Counted from the first letter of the stretch, positions 34,815-43,836 are shown. The stretch is 64,000 bases of DNA from an uncultured Cryptobacterium sp. (GCA_958410215.1 CATYOF010000011.1:1-64000); one strand, 5' to 3'. Notes: a model not told the origin generated them from the sequence alone. Translations and numbers: made by a program.

Positions 34815-35158
34815 GATAAGACCACTTACTGTTGGTTGTTGTGTAGATCCCTGTGGGCAAGTATAGGATGAAAACTTTTAGGGAACTTGTTTTGAGAGTT
34901 GGTTTAACACTTATTTTGCATTCGTTTAAAAAAAGTGTCGGTTGGGTATCAAGGTAAAGCAGTAAAAAAAAGAACTTTCAAAGTAGGAACTTACTCTTTA
35001 GTAAGTTCCTGGAACGACATCTTTTTGCAAGATATAATTTGTAGCGTAGAAGTACCTTTTAGGGAGTAGATGCTCTTTAAAAAGTGCGTTTTAATTGACC
35101 TGTTTTGGGGAAACGGAATGCGCAGGTTGGGGAATATGCGCTTTAGGAGGGGAATACT
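34815..35158. other. Intergenic stretch before the aldolase gene, with a hairpin
   Basis: 344 bases without a gene. A perfect 10-bp stem AGGAACTTAC/GTAAGTTCCT lies at 34985-35010. Read on the minus strand it is followed within 15 bases by an eight-base run of T, like an intrinsic terminator, although no minus-strand gene is visible to its right. The aldolase promoter and SD (TAGGAGGGG) are at the right end. Confidence 0.45.
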
Positions 35159-35989
35159 ATGCTTGTGAATTCGAACGACATGCTACAGAAGGCATGGAAG
35201 GAAGGCTACGCTATTCCTTCGCCAGATTTTGTGGATTCTAATTCAGTACGTGCTTATGCTCAGGTGGCTCACGAATTTCATGCTCCGTTAATTTTGAGTT
35301 TTGCCGAAGTTCATTTGGAACAGCTAAGTATTGAAGAGGCAGCGTTATTGGGCAAGTTTTATGCAGAAAAAACCGATGCCCCGGTAGCGCTTCATTTGGA
35401 TCATGGAACCAAGTTAGAAACAGTAGAAGAGGCTATTCGCTGTGGTTTTACGTCGGTCATGATTGATGCCTCCAGCAAAGATCTTAATGAAAACATTCGT
35501 CTTACCAAGGAAGTATGTCAGCTAGCTCATGCCCATGGTGTTACGGTTGAAGCTGAGATTGGTCATGTGGGAACCGAAGAAGATAACAACCCTCACGCGG
35601 TTTCTGAAAGCGTGTATACCGAAGTGGATTCAGCTAAAAAATTGGTAGTGGAAACAGGAGTGGATTCACTGGCGGTTTCCATCGGTACAGTACATGGAAC
35701 GTATAAAGGTGAGCCTCATATCAACTTCGATCGTTTAGCAGAACTTAATGCGGCGCTGCAAATTCCCCTGGTATTACATGGCGGATCAGGATCAGGCGAT
35801 GAAAATTTGTCGCGCTGTGCGCAAGGCGGTGTAGCAAAGGTTAATTTATATACCGACTTTATTCTGGCGGCACGCGATGCGGTTTATGAACAGCATCCCA
35901 ACAATTGGGTAGAGCTTCTGAATACGGGCGACGAAGCAATGCGCAAAGTTCTGCATCATTATTACAAAGTGCTCCGTTGCGTGAAGTAA
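35159..35989 (+). CDS. Class II ketose-bisphosphate aldolase (fructose-bisphosphate/tagatose-bisphosphate type)
   Basis: A 276-residue zinc aldolase. HLDHG (about 79-83) holds metal ligands, EAEIGHVGTEED (about 134-145) holds a conserved glutamate, and GTVHGTYKG and LHGGSGSG carry the remaining His ligands and phosphate-binding glycines. The length fits the GatY/KbaY/FbaA family, which interconverts ketose bisphosphates with dihydroxyacetone phosphate and an aldehyde. The substrate isomer cannot be read. The DhaL and DhaK genes follow, so the product or feed is probably a triose or other short ketose phosphate. Confidence 0.9.
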   Translation: MLVNSNDMLQKAWKEGYAIPSPDFVDSNSVRAYAQVAHEFHAPLILSFAEVHLEQLSIEEAALLGKFYAEKTDAPVALHLDHGTKLETVEEAIRCGFTSVMIDASSKDLNENIRLTKEVCQLAHAHGVTVEAEIGHVGTEEDNNPHAVSESVYTEVDSAKKLVVETGVDSLAVSIGTVHGTYKGEPHINFDRLAELNAALQIPLVLHGGSGSGDENLSRCAQGGVAKVNLYTDFILAARDAVYEQHPNNWVELLNTGDEAMRKVLHHYYKVLRCVK

Positions 35990-36171
35990 ATCAGTATGAC
36001 AACGCGAAATACGGCAACGCAAGCCTTGTAACGTCACGCTTCTTATTGAGTGGTTATGTTGGGGAATGAAGTAACTCAGGCGTTCGGAAGGCATGTTTTG
36101 CAGTGTATGTTTATCGAAGTGGGGCTGACTGCCAATAGGAGTCAATCACCAACAAAAAGAAGGGGATTTGA

Positions 36172-36780
36172 GTGATTACTAAAGATGAACTAGCGGCACG
36201 TTTTATTCATGCAAGTGAAGAAGTTATTGCCGCGGAAGATATGCTAACGGAAATCGATTCTCATTTCGGTGATGCAGATCATGGGCTGACCATGGTGAAA
36301 ATCGGGAATGCCATTAAAGATGCAATTGAAGCTGCTGATGGCGGTATTCAGGAAATGCTTGATGATGTGGCCATGGCGGTTATGGTGCTAAATGGGGGAA
36401 GCGCGGTCCCCTTATGGAACACCTGGCTTGATGGTTTGCAGGAAGAAGCTCCTGAGGGTACCGAGGTAGATGCCGACCAACTTAAGGCTATGTTTGCTAA
36501 TGCATTGAGTGAACTTGCCGATATTAGTGGTGCCGAAGTGGGCGATAAAACCATGATGGATGCAGTTATCCCTGCAAGCGAAGCTATTGCGGCCTATTCT
36601 GGTGATGAAGCGGGTCTGTTTGAGGTAGCGGCTACTGCTGCCGAGCAGGGAGCCGAAAATTCTAAAAACTTCGTTTCAAAATTTGGTCGTGCTAAGAGCT
36701 ATGGAGAAAAAACCATTGGGACCCCTGATGCAGGTGCAGTATCAATGGCTTGTTTCTTTAAAGGGCTTGCTCAAGCGTAG
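36172..36780 (+). CDS. dhaL: Dihydroxyacetone kinase-type ATP-binding subunit DhaL
   Basis: A 202-residue helical-barrel protein. IDSHFGDADHGLTMVKIGNA (about 26-45) is the nucleotide/Mg-binding loop; canonical DhaL has GDGDHG, so the GDADHG form marks a variant clade. VGDKTMMDAVIPA (about 123-135) is the second conserved loop. DhaL transfers phosphate to the ketose held by DhaK. Start GTG 36172 has SD AAGGGG 8 bases upstream. No DhaM or PTS gene is adjacent, so ATP may be the direct donor. Confidence 0.85.
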   Translation: MITKDELAARFIHASEEVIAAEDMLTEIDSHFGDADHGLTMVKIGNAIKDAIEAADGGIQEMLDDVAMAVMVLNGGSAVPLWNTWLDGLQEEAPEGTEVDADQLKAMFANALSELADISGAEVGDKTMMDAVIPASEAIAAYSGDEAGLFEVAATAAEQGAENSKNFVSKFGRAKSYGEKTIGTPDAGAVSMACFFKGLAQA

Positions 36781-36924
36781 CGTGATGGAGTATTCGCATT
36801 TCGTTGCTTTTTCAAAGTGTTTGGGTTATTGCGGCAAGGGGATTTAGCCGCAGGGATATGCGCAAGGTAAACCATAGAAGTAGTGAAAAGATGGCTTACT
36901 GCGCAAAACAAGGAGGAATGCAAG

Positions 36925-37917
36925 ATGAAGAAATTTATCAACAGCCAAGAAACCATTACCGATGAAGAATTGGTTGGCTTTGGGCTGGCGTATGGCGACA
37001 TCGTTACCGTTGATGGTCATACCGTAATAAGCAAAGATTTAGAGGGTGCTGATCGTGTAACTATCGTCACCTATGGCGGATCCGGTCATGAGCCTGCCCA
37101 AAAAGGCTTTGTGGGCAAGGGAATGCTGGATATCCAGGTTGATGGAGATATTTTTGCGGCACCTAATGGAGCGGCAGTATTTGAAGCTATGAAATTGGCC
37201 GACAAAGGTCATGGCGTATTGTTGCTGACCCTTAACTATGCGGGCGACCAGCTGGCGGGCAAGCAGGCCATGAAGCTTGCAAAGAAAGCTGGTATGAATG
37301 TTCGCCAGGTAGTAACCGGAGAAGAAATTCGTTACAACGAAGAATGCGAAGATAATCAGCGTGGTTTGGCTGGTTGTGTGCCGGTGTACCACATTGCAGC
37401 TGCGGCTGCTGCAGAAGGCAAGAGTCTTGACGAAGTAGCCGAAATTGCACAGCGTTATGCTGATAGTATGGCTTCCATTACAGTTAAAAGCACCGATGCT
37501 ACCCATCCTCAAAATGGTATGTCTTTTGGTGATTTGGGCGAAACTGATCAAATGGAAATTGGCGCTGGTCAGCATGGCGAAGGCGGCGGTGTTCGCGTTC
37601 CTATGGCTTCTTCTAAGGAAACAGTTGGTTTAATTGCACCAAAATTGGTAGAGCATGTCGGACTACAAAAAGGCGACAAAGCTTTCGTTATGATTAATGG
37701 CTGCGGTGCTACTACCATGATGGAAATGCTTATTCTTTATAAGGATACCGTGGAGTATCTGGAAGGCTTAGGCATTGAAGTTGTTGCCAATATGGTTGGT
37801 GAAATTTTAACGGTTCAAGAATCGGGCGGGTTCCAGATGAATATTGCCAAGTGGGACGATGAATTTTTGCGTCTGTGGAATACCCCTGCTCATACCCCGG
37901 TATTTTTTAAGGAATAG
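36925..37917 (+). CDS. dhaK: Dihydroxyacetone kinase-type substrate-binding subunit DhaK
   Basis: A 330-residue protein. GGSGHEPAQKGFVGKGMLDI (about 53-72) and the GAGQHGEGG motif near 216-224 contain the histidine that forms a covalent hemiaminal with the ketone substrate. In E. coli DhaK the equivalent is GIHGEPG; here Gln precedes the His. Start: SD AGGAGG at 36911-36916 fits ATG 36925; the longer in-frame extension from 36883 has no SD. Subunit order L then K is inverted relative to many operons. Confidence 0.9.
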   Translation: MKKFINSQETITDEELVGFGLAYGDIVTVDGHTVISKDLEGADRVTIVTYGGSGHEPAQKGFVGKGMLDIQVDGDIFAAPNGAAVFEAMKLADKGHGVLLLTLNYAGDQLAGKQAMKLAKKAGMNVRQVVTGEEIRYNEECEDNQRGLAGCVPVYHIAAAAAAEGKSLDEVAEIAQRYADSMASITVKSTDATHPQNGMSFGDLGETDQMEIGAGQHGEGGGVRVPMASSKETVGLIAPKLVEHVGLQKGDKAFVMINGCGATTMMEMLILYKDTVEYLEGLGIEVVANMVGEILTVQESGGFQMNIAKWDDEFLRLWNTPAHTPVFFKE

Positions 37918-38035
37918 TTCGAAAAGGTGGATTTCGGCTTAGCTTTCTGTAGTGGCAGGCTGGGATTGAATTTCTAAAAAGTGTCTTGCATTGCCCGCTT
38001 GTGGGCAGTAGATAATCTGGAAAGTAGGTAGCGTT

Positions 38036-38356
38036 ATGTCTGCTGAATATATGCATGTAGGAATTCCGGTGCTCAACAAAAAACCCAACATGGTGTTCAA
38101 TGAGTGGGGCGGCTTTTGGGTGAACGAAAGCGTGGATGAATACGACTACAAAATTGAGTATTTGAAGTTTGAAGAGGGCACCCGTTTTCCTGAAATCCTA
38201 TCGAAGCAGCCTCATGTAGCGTATTCGGTTGATAATTTGGAACATTATATCGAAGATGCAGATCAGGTTATTTTTGGCCCAGAGCCAGTAGGGGATGACC
38301 GTTTAGCGTTTGTTATCAAAGACAATGCTATTTTTGAATTGTACGAAGCTCATTAA
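38036..38356 (+). CDS. VOC-superfamily-like small protein of the dha cluster
   Basis: A 106-residue protein that fits one vicinal oxygen chelate module: an opening YMHVGIPVLNKKPN, KIEYLKFEEGTRFPE, a middle PHVAYSVDNLEHYIE and a closing AFVIKDNAIFELYE with the usual terminal glutamate. Small stand-alone VOC proteins are glyoxalase- or isomerase-like. Placed 118 bases after dhaK on the same strand, it may act on a ketose intermediate. Function inferred only. Confidence 0.55.
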   Translation: MSAEYMHVGIPVLNKKPNMVFNEWGGFWVNESVDEYDYKIEYLKFEEGTRFPEILSKQPHVAYSVDNLEHYIEDADQVIFGPEPVGDDRLAFVIKDNAIFELYEAH

Positions 38357-38491
38357 GATATTTTGGGTTTGTTGTTGGGTTACCGACCAAAAAGTGTTGG
38401 TAATCTAACTACCTATATCCATATAGGGTTATAGAAAAAAGTGTGTTTAATGACCAAAATGTGTTTCTAATTTAGTTGTATAAGACCAGTT

Positions 38492-38520
38492 AAGCCCCCG
38501 TTTCTGGGGGCTTGCTGTTT
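38492..38520. terminator. GC-rich intrinsic terminator
   Basis: AAGCCCCC (38492-38499), a 6-base loop, GGGGGCTT (38506-38513), then CTTGCTGTTT. It lies between the convergent dha cluster and trmB and probably serves both. A second dyad CCTATAT-CC-ATATAGG at 38412-38427 lies just before it. Confidence 0.75.
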
Positions 38521-38538
38521 GAAATGTTGAATTCGTTT

Positions 38539-39377
38539 TTACACAATAGGGCGCGTCCATTCGGGCAGCCCCTTTTTTCTTCGGTTGACGCGGCGACCAC
38601 GCATGTTTGCTACGCAGCCCTGCATTCCATGGGGGATATAATCCAAATCTTCAATGTTTTCGGGTAAGTAGCTTACTAAGCTAAGTGGTGCGGTTTGTTC
38701 AATATAGTCGGGTAAGGGCTCTGGGCTTGGTGTTGCTTCAAAGCCGTATACTACGTTACCTTGTGCCGTGAGTTTTTTCTCGTAAGCACTTAGTGGCTCG
38801 TTTGGAAAAAGTGCACGGACATTATCGCTTTTCCATTTCAGTTTATATCCAGCAAGTTCTAGCTGGGTTAAGGAAAAATCACGTAAAGGAAAGCTATCGG
38901 TACGTAAGCGTATCGAAGCGCCTGGTTTCAGAATTTTTCGATAGGTTATCAGGCGATCCAGATAGGTTAAGCGCAGATGGGCTCGCTTCTTTTTAGGAAA
39001 TGGGGTAGGAAAGTTTAGAAGAATGCCGTCAAGTTCATCGGGCGCGAACAGTTCGGTTAGTTCAGGATCATGAGCGCAGACGAACACCACATTAGGCACC
39101 CGTTCGGCAAGGGCGCGTTCTGCGCCGCGGATAGTGCATATAACTTCAACATCTAACCCAATAAAAAGAGTATCAGGATGCAGTTTTGCGCATGCAACCG
39201 TGTATTCACCTTTACCGCATCCCAAGTCAAGAACGATACGATGGTAGGACGTGCGGTAACCCCACTTATTCCATTTACCGCGCCAAACTCCCGGGTAGAG
39301 TTCCAGAGCTTGGTCGCAAGCAACAAGATGTTTTTCAAGAGAAAAGTCTTTGGTAAACGAGATCGTGGGGTGCGCAC
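38539..39377 (-). CDS. trmB: tRNA (guanine-N7)-methyltransferase, with an apparent frameshift near the start
   Basis: The body encodes a SAM-dependent Rossmann methyltransferase: VLDLGCGKGEY (SAM loop), FIGLDVE, LLNFPTPFPKKKRAHLR (the TrmB NFPxPxPKxRH signature) and LRTDSF. It methylates G46 of tRNA. The open frame runs unbroken from about 39411 but has no usable start before the TTG at 39223-39225, which would remove the first 40 family residues (including FTKDFSLEKHLVAC). A GTG at 39375-39377 with SD AAGGAG starts MRTPRSR in a different frame; one extra base near 39360 would join the two. Confidence 0.8.
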
Positions 39378-39527
39378 TAATGCTCCTTATAGGATTCGTG
39401 TACCATTTTTGCTTTCATGTATATCCTTTCTGATTATTTAGAGGGTTCTAAATAGGAAACCTTCTTTATGGGCTTTAGCCTTTAATAATTTAGTTTTCAA
39501 TAATAGTACGTTTATTCCTTTATGTCC

Positions 39528-39559
39528 GAATTGATAAATACGAACGTATTTATCAATTC
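39528..39559. promoter_or_regulatory. Perfect 32-bp palindromic operator candidate before the niacin permease gene
   Basis: GAATTGATAAATACG, two bases AA, then the exact complement CGTATTTATCAATTC. A 15-bp perfect dyad with no T tail in the divergent trmB/niaP promoter region points to a repressor site. NiaR-type (HTH_11 plus 3H) repressors bind palindromes before niacin genes, and such a regulator is encoded just after the permease, so it is the prime candidate. Confidence 0.65.
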
Positions 39560-39671
39560 ATGTGTCTTGTCAGATGATTATACGGTAGTATAGTTGCTCG
39601 GTTTCTCCCTTAGGGAAAGCAAGGCATCCTTAGGGAAAAGTAAGAAGCATGGATTGGAGAAGTAAATAGCG

Positions 39672-41015
39672 ATGAATATTGCTCAAAGGCTTGAACGCCT
39701 TCCTATGACACCTACCATGAACAAGATTCTTCTGATAGTTGGCATAGGGTGGCTTTTTGATGCAATGGACCAAGGTATGGTTTCAGGTGTTTTGGCAGCA
39801 GTGGGGAGCGACTGGGTTTTGTCTCCACTTGATCAGAGCATGCTGGCAAGTGCGGGCACCTTTGGCATGATTATTGGTGCGGCATTTTCGGGCATCGCTT
39901 CAGATAAATGGGGCCGGCGCAAGGTAATTCTCTTTACGCTGCTTATGTATAGCGTGGGAAGTTTTCTTTGTGGTGTTTCTTCTAGTTTCACCATGTTGGT
40001 TGTTTGTCGCTTCATTACCGGTCTTGGTCTTGGCGGAGAATTGCCAGCGGCATCAACCCTGGTAAGCGAATTTTCGCCTCTTAAATATCGTGGCAGAAAC
40101 GTGGTTCTTTTGGAAAGCTTCTGGGCTTGGGGCTGGATTATTGCGGCGCTGGTAGCTTACCTGCTTATTCCTATGTATGGTTGGCGCATTGCCTTTTTGG
40201 TAGGGGCTGTTCCTGCGTTGTTTGCGGCGGTGCTTCGTGTTATGGTTCCCGAATCGCCCCGATATCTTGATCTTGTAGGCAAACATCAGCAGGCCGATGA
40301 GATAGTTACCAAAATGGAAACCGCTGCAGGTGTGATTGTTTCCGACGAAGAAAAAACCCACCTAAGCGCTATTAAAACTTCAGCATGGAAATCGTTTGCT
40401 CAGCTGTGGTCAAAAAAGAACCTTCGGGCTACGTTGGTGTTATGGGTTATTTGGTTTGGAATCAACTTCGGTTACTACGGTTTTGTTTTGTGGACTCCAA
40501 GTTTGCTGGTAGCTCAAGGATTTTCTTTGGTTACGAGCTTTGGTTTTACCGTAATTATGTGTTTGGCTCAGCTTCCAGGTTACTTCAGTGCCGCTTGGTT
40601 AATTGAGAGAATTGGCAGGAAGAAAGTTCTGATTGCATACTTTGCTGGTACAGCATGTGCTGCCTGGTTGTTTGGTCACGCGGCATCGGAGATGGAAGTA
40701 TTAGCTTCGGGTTGTTTGCTGTATTTCTTTGCGTTGGGTGCTTGGGGTTGCGTATACTCCTACACCCCGGAAGTGTATCCCACTGACGTACGTGGATCGG
40801 GTACGGGTTGGGCAGCATGTTTTGGTCGTATTGGCGCTTTTGTTGCTCCTTTTATTGTGCCTCTGGTTTACGCTTCGTTTGGCGAAGGGCTTGGTTTTAC
40901 GGTAGTTTTCATTATGCTAGCTTCAGCATTTGCAGTAGTAGCGCTGGTAATTGCGCTTTTCGGAACGGAAACAAAAGGACAACCTTTGAGCGACCTTAGC
41001 AATGGGGAAGCGTAA
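39672..41015 (+). CDS. niaP: MFS transporter, probable niacin permease (NiaP-like)
   Basis: A 447-residue, 12-helix sugar-porter-type MFS with DAMDQGMVSGVLAAVGSDW in the first loop, SDKWGRRKVILFT (motif A) and ERIGRKKVL in the second half. NiaP niacin permeases belong to this branch and often sit with a NiaR repressor. The next gene encodes a 3H-domain repressor, which ties the carrier to nicotinate/nicotinamide uptake. The family match alone could also indicate an aromatic-acid carrier. The palindrome at 39528 lies upstream. Confidence 0.7.
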   Translation: MNIAQRLERLPMTPTMNKILLIVGIGWLFDAMDQGMVSGVLAAVGSDWVLSPLDQSMLASAGTFGMIIGAAFSGIASDKWGRRKVILFTLLMYSVGSFLCGVSSSFTMLVVCRFITGLGLGGELPAASTLVSEFSPLKYRGRNVVLLESFWAWGWIIAALVAYLLIPMYGWRIAFLVGAVPALFAAVLRVMVPESPRYLDLVGKHQQADEIVTKMETAAGVIVSDEEKTHLSAIKTSAWKSFAQLWSKKNLRATLVLWVIWFGINFGYYGFVLWTPSLLVAQGFSLVTSFGFTVIMCLAQLPGYFSAAWLIERIGRKKVLIAYFAGTACAAWLFGHAASEMEVLASGCLLYFFALGAWGCVYSYTPEVYPTDVRGSGTGWAACFGRIGAFVAPFIVPLVYASFGEGLGFTVVFIMLASAFAVVALVIALFGTETKGQPLSDLSNGEA

Positions 41016-41079
41016 AGCTAGGCATTGCCTTCGCTAAGCGTTGCTCTCATTAAGCATTGTCAGTCAGAGTATTTTCAGG

Positions 41080-41117
41080 GCCCAGCATTGTTTTTCTAAG
41101 GGAAGGCAATGTTGGGC
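41080..41117 (+). terminator. Imperfect hairpin between niaP and niaR
   Basis: GCCCAGCATTG (41080-41090) pairs with CAATGTTGGGC (41107-41117), one G-T pair, around a 16-base loop. No T run follows, so termination would be weak. Just before it, three degenerate 16-17 base units (GCATTG/GCGTTG preceded by CTAAG/TTAAG) lie in tandem at about 41015-41063. Confidence 0.4.
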
Positions 41118-41209
41118 TTACGTATTGCTTACGGGCAAAATAGTCTGTTTATTTAGCAACGAGCCTTTCGTACAATGAAGAAGCTAATATGTTTTAGAGA
41201 GGGTCTTTT

Positions 41210-41752
41210 ATGACAAATTCTTCTCGTCGTACAGAAATAATTAGAATTCTTCAGACAAGTAATGCTCCTCAGTCGGGAACTGCTTTAGGGGAAATGCTTG
41301 GAGTAAGTAGGCAGATTATTGTGCAGGATATTGCACTACTTCGTACTTCGGGTTACGAAATACTATCTACTAATCGCGGCTATGTTTTACATGAGTCAAA
41401 TACTAATCCGCGCAGGTTAGTGAAGGTACGACATGGCTCCGAACGCATTGAAGAAGAGCTTAACCTTATCGTTGATCTGGGTGGTTGCGTTGAAGATGTC
41501 TTGGTGAATCACAGAACATATGCGAAGCTTGAAGCGCCTTTGAATGTGAAAAACCGCAGAGATGTTCAAAAGTTTGTGGAGCAGCTTAATAATGGTATTT
41601 CTAGCCCGCTTTTAGCTGTAACTGATGGATATCATTTTCATCACATTAGTGCTGAATCCCAAGAAGTATTGGATGAAATTGTAGATGCCCTTGATAAAAA
41701 GGGCTTTCTTGCTGAATTTACTGCTTATGAAAAAGGGGAAGAACAAGCGTGA
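41210..41752 (+). CDS. niaR: NiaR-type transcriptional repressor (HTH_11 plus 3H domain)
   Basis: A 180-residue protein. Residues 5-60 form a winged helix (TEIIRILQTSNAPQSGTALG), about 72-172 a 3H domain with its conserved histidines in VLVNHRTYAKLEAPL and DGYHFHHI. This architecture is that of NiaR (YrxA), which senses niacin and represses NAD-precursor uptake or synthesis genes. It follows the niacin-permease candidate. The residues and length agree with the family. Confidence 0.85.
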   Translation: MTNSSRRTEIIRILQTSNAPQSGTALGEMLGVSRQIIVQDIALLRTSGYEILSTNRGYVLHESNTNPRRLVKVRHGSERIEEELNLIVDLGGCVEDVLVNHRTYAKLEAPLNVKNRRDVQKFVEQLNNGISSPLLAVTDGYHFHHISAESQEVLDEIVDALDKKGFLAEFTAYEKGEEQA

Positions 41753-41840
41753 CAAGCGCCTTGGGCACTTGTCACACTAGAGGATCAGAAGGTGGTTTAG
41801 GTAAACGCTTGCGATATTTATTTACGATATCTGTCTTGTG

Positions 41841-42770
41841 TTAGTCCTGCATATCAAGCCAGTTGATAATGGTTTCTTCCACATCGAACTTAATGTCGTC
41901 ATAGTTATGAATTTCATGACGATAACCCGAATACAGCTTAGTAATAACGTCTTCATGACCCGTATCGATTAACCAATTAGCAACCTGGTAAACGCCTTCG
42001 CCATAATTACCCACCGGATCTTGGTCGCCTGCAATAAGCAAGATAGGCAAATTCTGGGGAACTTTCTTTGCCCATTCTTCGTTTTCGATGCAGAGCATCA
42101 TATCAATGAAGTCGCGAAGGCTTATATTGTGGGTAGGATGAGTGAATGCATCGAAGGGGTCTTCAGCGTGGTCTCTTTGAACATAAGGATCATGACAAAT
42201 CCATTCGTTGCCCAGTGTTGCACCTTCGGAGCAGCGAGCAAACATCCAACCCATAAGTTCGTTTACAAAGGCAGGATCAGATTCATGAGCGCCTCCTGCT
42301 TCAACGGCTTGATCAAGTTTGGCACGAACTTCGTGAGTGTTTTTAAAAATGCCAGGGGTTCCGCAATAAATAGCGCCAGTGAGTTCTTTGCCATATTTTG
42401 CGGAAAAATCACGTGCGATCATGGAGCCCATAGAGTGACCAAACATAAAGTAGGGAAGATTGGGATATTTTTCGCACACGAGATCTTTGAACAGTTTTTC
42501 ATCTTCCATCATGGTGTGAGGACCTGCATCGCCCCAGTCGCCCCAGGTGTTGTTGGCGATTGCGGTTGCGCCGTGACCAACGTGATCGTCGGCAGCAACA
42601 ATGTAGCCGGCATCCATTAAAGCAACAATCATATGGAAATAGCGGCGAGAATGTTCACCAAAGCCATGGACCAGCTGTACGATACCTTCTGGTTCAGTGG
42701 CAGGGACGTATATCCAGCCTGTTACCTGGTCGCGTCCGTTTGATGAGGGGAATGTAAGTTCGTGAAGCAT
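41841..42770 (-). CDS. Alpha/beta hydrolase, monoacylglycerol lipase/lysophospholipase-like
   Basis: A 309-residue serine hydrolase: VQLVHGFGEHSRRY (oxyanion loop, about 31-44), DHVGHGAT, MFGHSMGSMIARDF with nucleophile Ser near 113, and LIAGDQDPVGNYGEGV with a likely acid Asp, plus a late His in YRHEIHNY. The sequence fits the Hydrolase_4 monoacylglycerol lipase family, hydrolysing acyl glycerols or lysophospholipids in the cytoplasm. Monocistronic, minus strand. A 39-bp dyad lies upstream. Confidence 0.85.
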   Translation of the reverse strand: MLHELTFPSSNGRDQVTGWIYVPATEPEGIVQLVHGFGEHSRRYFHMIVALMDAGYIVAADDHVGHGATAIANNTWGDWGDAGPHTMMEDEKLFKDLVCEKYPNLPYFMFGHSMGSMIARDFSAKYGKELTGAIYCGTPGIFKNTHEVRAKLDQAVEAGGAHESDPAFVNELMGWMFARCSEGATLGNEWICHDPYVQRDHAEDPFDAFTHPTHNISLRDFIDMMLCIENEEWAKKVPQNLPILLIAGDQDPVGNYGEGVYQVANWLIDTGHEDVITKLYSGYRHEIHNYDDIKFDVEETIINWLDMQD

Positions 42771-42893
42771 GGTTGTCCCTTCCCTAATTTGAATGTTTTA
42801 GTATGCGCTGGTAGCCGTGCGTAGCTAGGTCGGTTAATCGTTGTTGATTACCGATGCGCTAGTGTGCACAGAGGTGCGCGCAAACTATGTGTT

Positions 42894-42932
42894 GCGTTCG
42901 ATTACACGACTAGACTGTGTGCAGTCGAACGC
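42894..42932. promoter_or_regulatory. Dyad in the region upstream of the lipase gene
   Basis: GCGTTCGA (42894-42901) and TCGAACGC (42925-42932) form a perfect 8-bp inverted repeat, reinforced by ACAC/GTGT within the 23-base spacer. It may be an operator or a small hairpin. The rest of the 42771-43053 gap shows nothing else. Confidence 0.3.
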
Positions 42933-43053
42933 TTCTGCTTATTTTATAGCATCTCGTAGCGTCCGGTTTGCAATAAACGGACAGGATGTTTGGTGTAAGG
43001 ATGAACAGTGAAACTTGCCTTTGACAAATGGGATGGAGATAGAGAAGCTAGAG

Positions 43054-43836
43054 CTAGTTACTAAGGGTGTTTTCTGATTTGGGCTTTGATTCTTGCTCGT
43101 TCAATAGCGTGCGCGTTGGAACTTCGCCGTTAAAGTAATCTGGATCACATTTCATCTGGAAGCGCTTGCGTATTACTACGGCAAAATCATACAAGCCGTG
43201 GGCCAGAGCAACAATTGCCAAGCTGTTGGTGATGGCAAAAACTGCGCCGAAGAGGAATCCCATAGCAAACACTACAGCTATAGTGGATAGGCTTTGGTAT
43301 CGTACATGCGCGAGACAAAAGGCTAGGGAAGATATAAGAAGCGCTATGGCAAGCACCAAAGGAGCTGGTAAAAAGGAAGAAAGCAGCGTTTCGGTAAGGC
43401 TAAAAATAGCGTAGCGAAACAGCAGTTCTTCGATAAATCCAATAAGGGCGAAAAGGACTATGAGAGCCACAAGGGGCAGACGAGGGAGTTCGCCATCAAT
43501 TCCTTGACGTACGGCTTTAATTGATTGACGTCCGGTTTTGGTTTTATATGCACGTCGTTCGTTTAGCCAGGCTATGACAAAGAAAATAAGAGCAGCTACA
43601 CATCCTGCAGCGATGGTAACAGGTGCGGGAAGCACGGTAAGTGAAGTGGCTATGGGCCGCAACCAGGCAAGTCCAATAGTGGCATCAAGCCAGTTTCCAG
43701 TGGAAATACCAAAAGAAACCATGCAGAGCGCGCAGCCCAACAGTAAAAGAAATGCTTGCGAGTACAGCGTTACCGCGAAGAGTGCTAAGGCTTCTCCTTC
43801 GGCAAGGGGAATAAGCTTGTTGCGGCTGGTGTTCAT
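43054..43836 (-). CDS. CPBP family intramembrane glutamic endopeptidase
   Basis: A 260-residue membrane protein with about eight hydrophobic segments and the Abi/CPBP motifs: IEELLFRYAIF (EExxxR, about 138-148), FCLAHVRY (second motif) and a HGLYDF histidine (third). This family cleaves or modifies prenylated or small membrane peptides, and is used for bacteriocin immunity or membrane-protein processing. No bacteriocin gene is seen alongside. Confidence 0.85.
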   Translation of the reverse strand: MNTSRNKLIPLAEGEALALFAVTLYSQAFLLLLGCALCMVSFGISTGNWLDATIGLAWLRPIATSLTVLPAPVTIAAGCVAALIFFVIAWLNERRAYKTKTGRQSIKAVRQGIDGELPRLPLVALIVLFALIGFIEELLFRYAIFSLTETLLSSFLPAPLVLAIALLISSLAFCLAHVRYQSLSTIAVVFAMGFLFGAVFAITNSLAIVALAHGLYDFAVVIRKRFQMKCDPDYFNGEVPTRTLLNEQESKPKSENTLSN

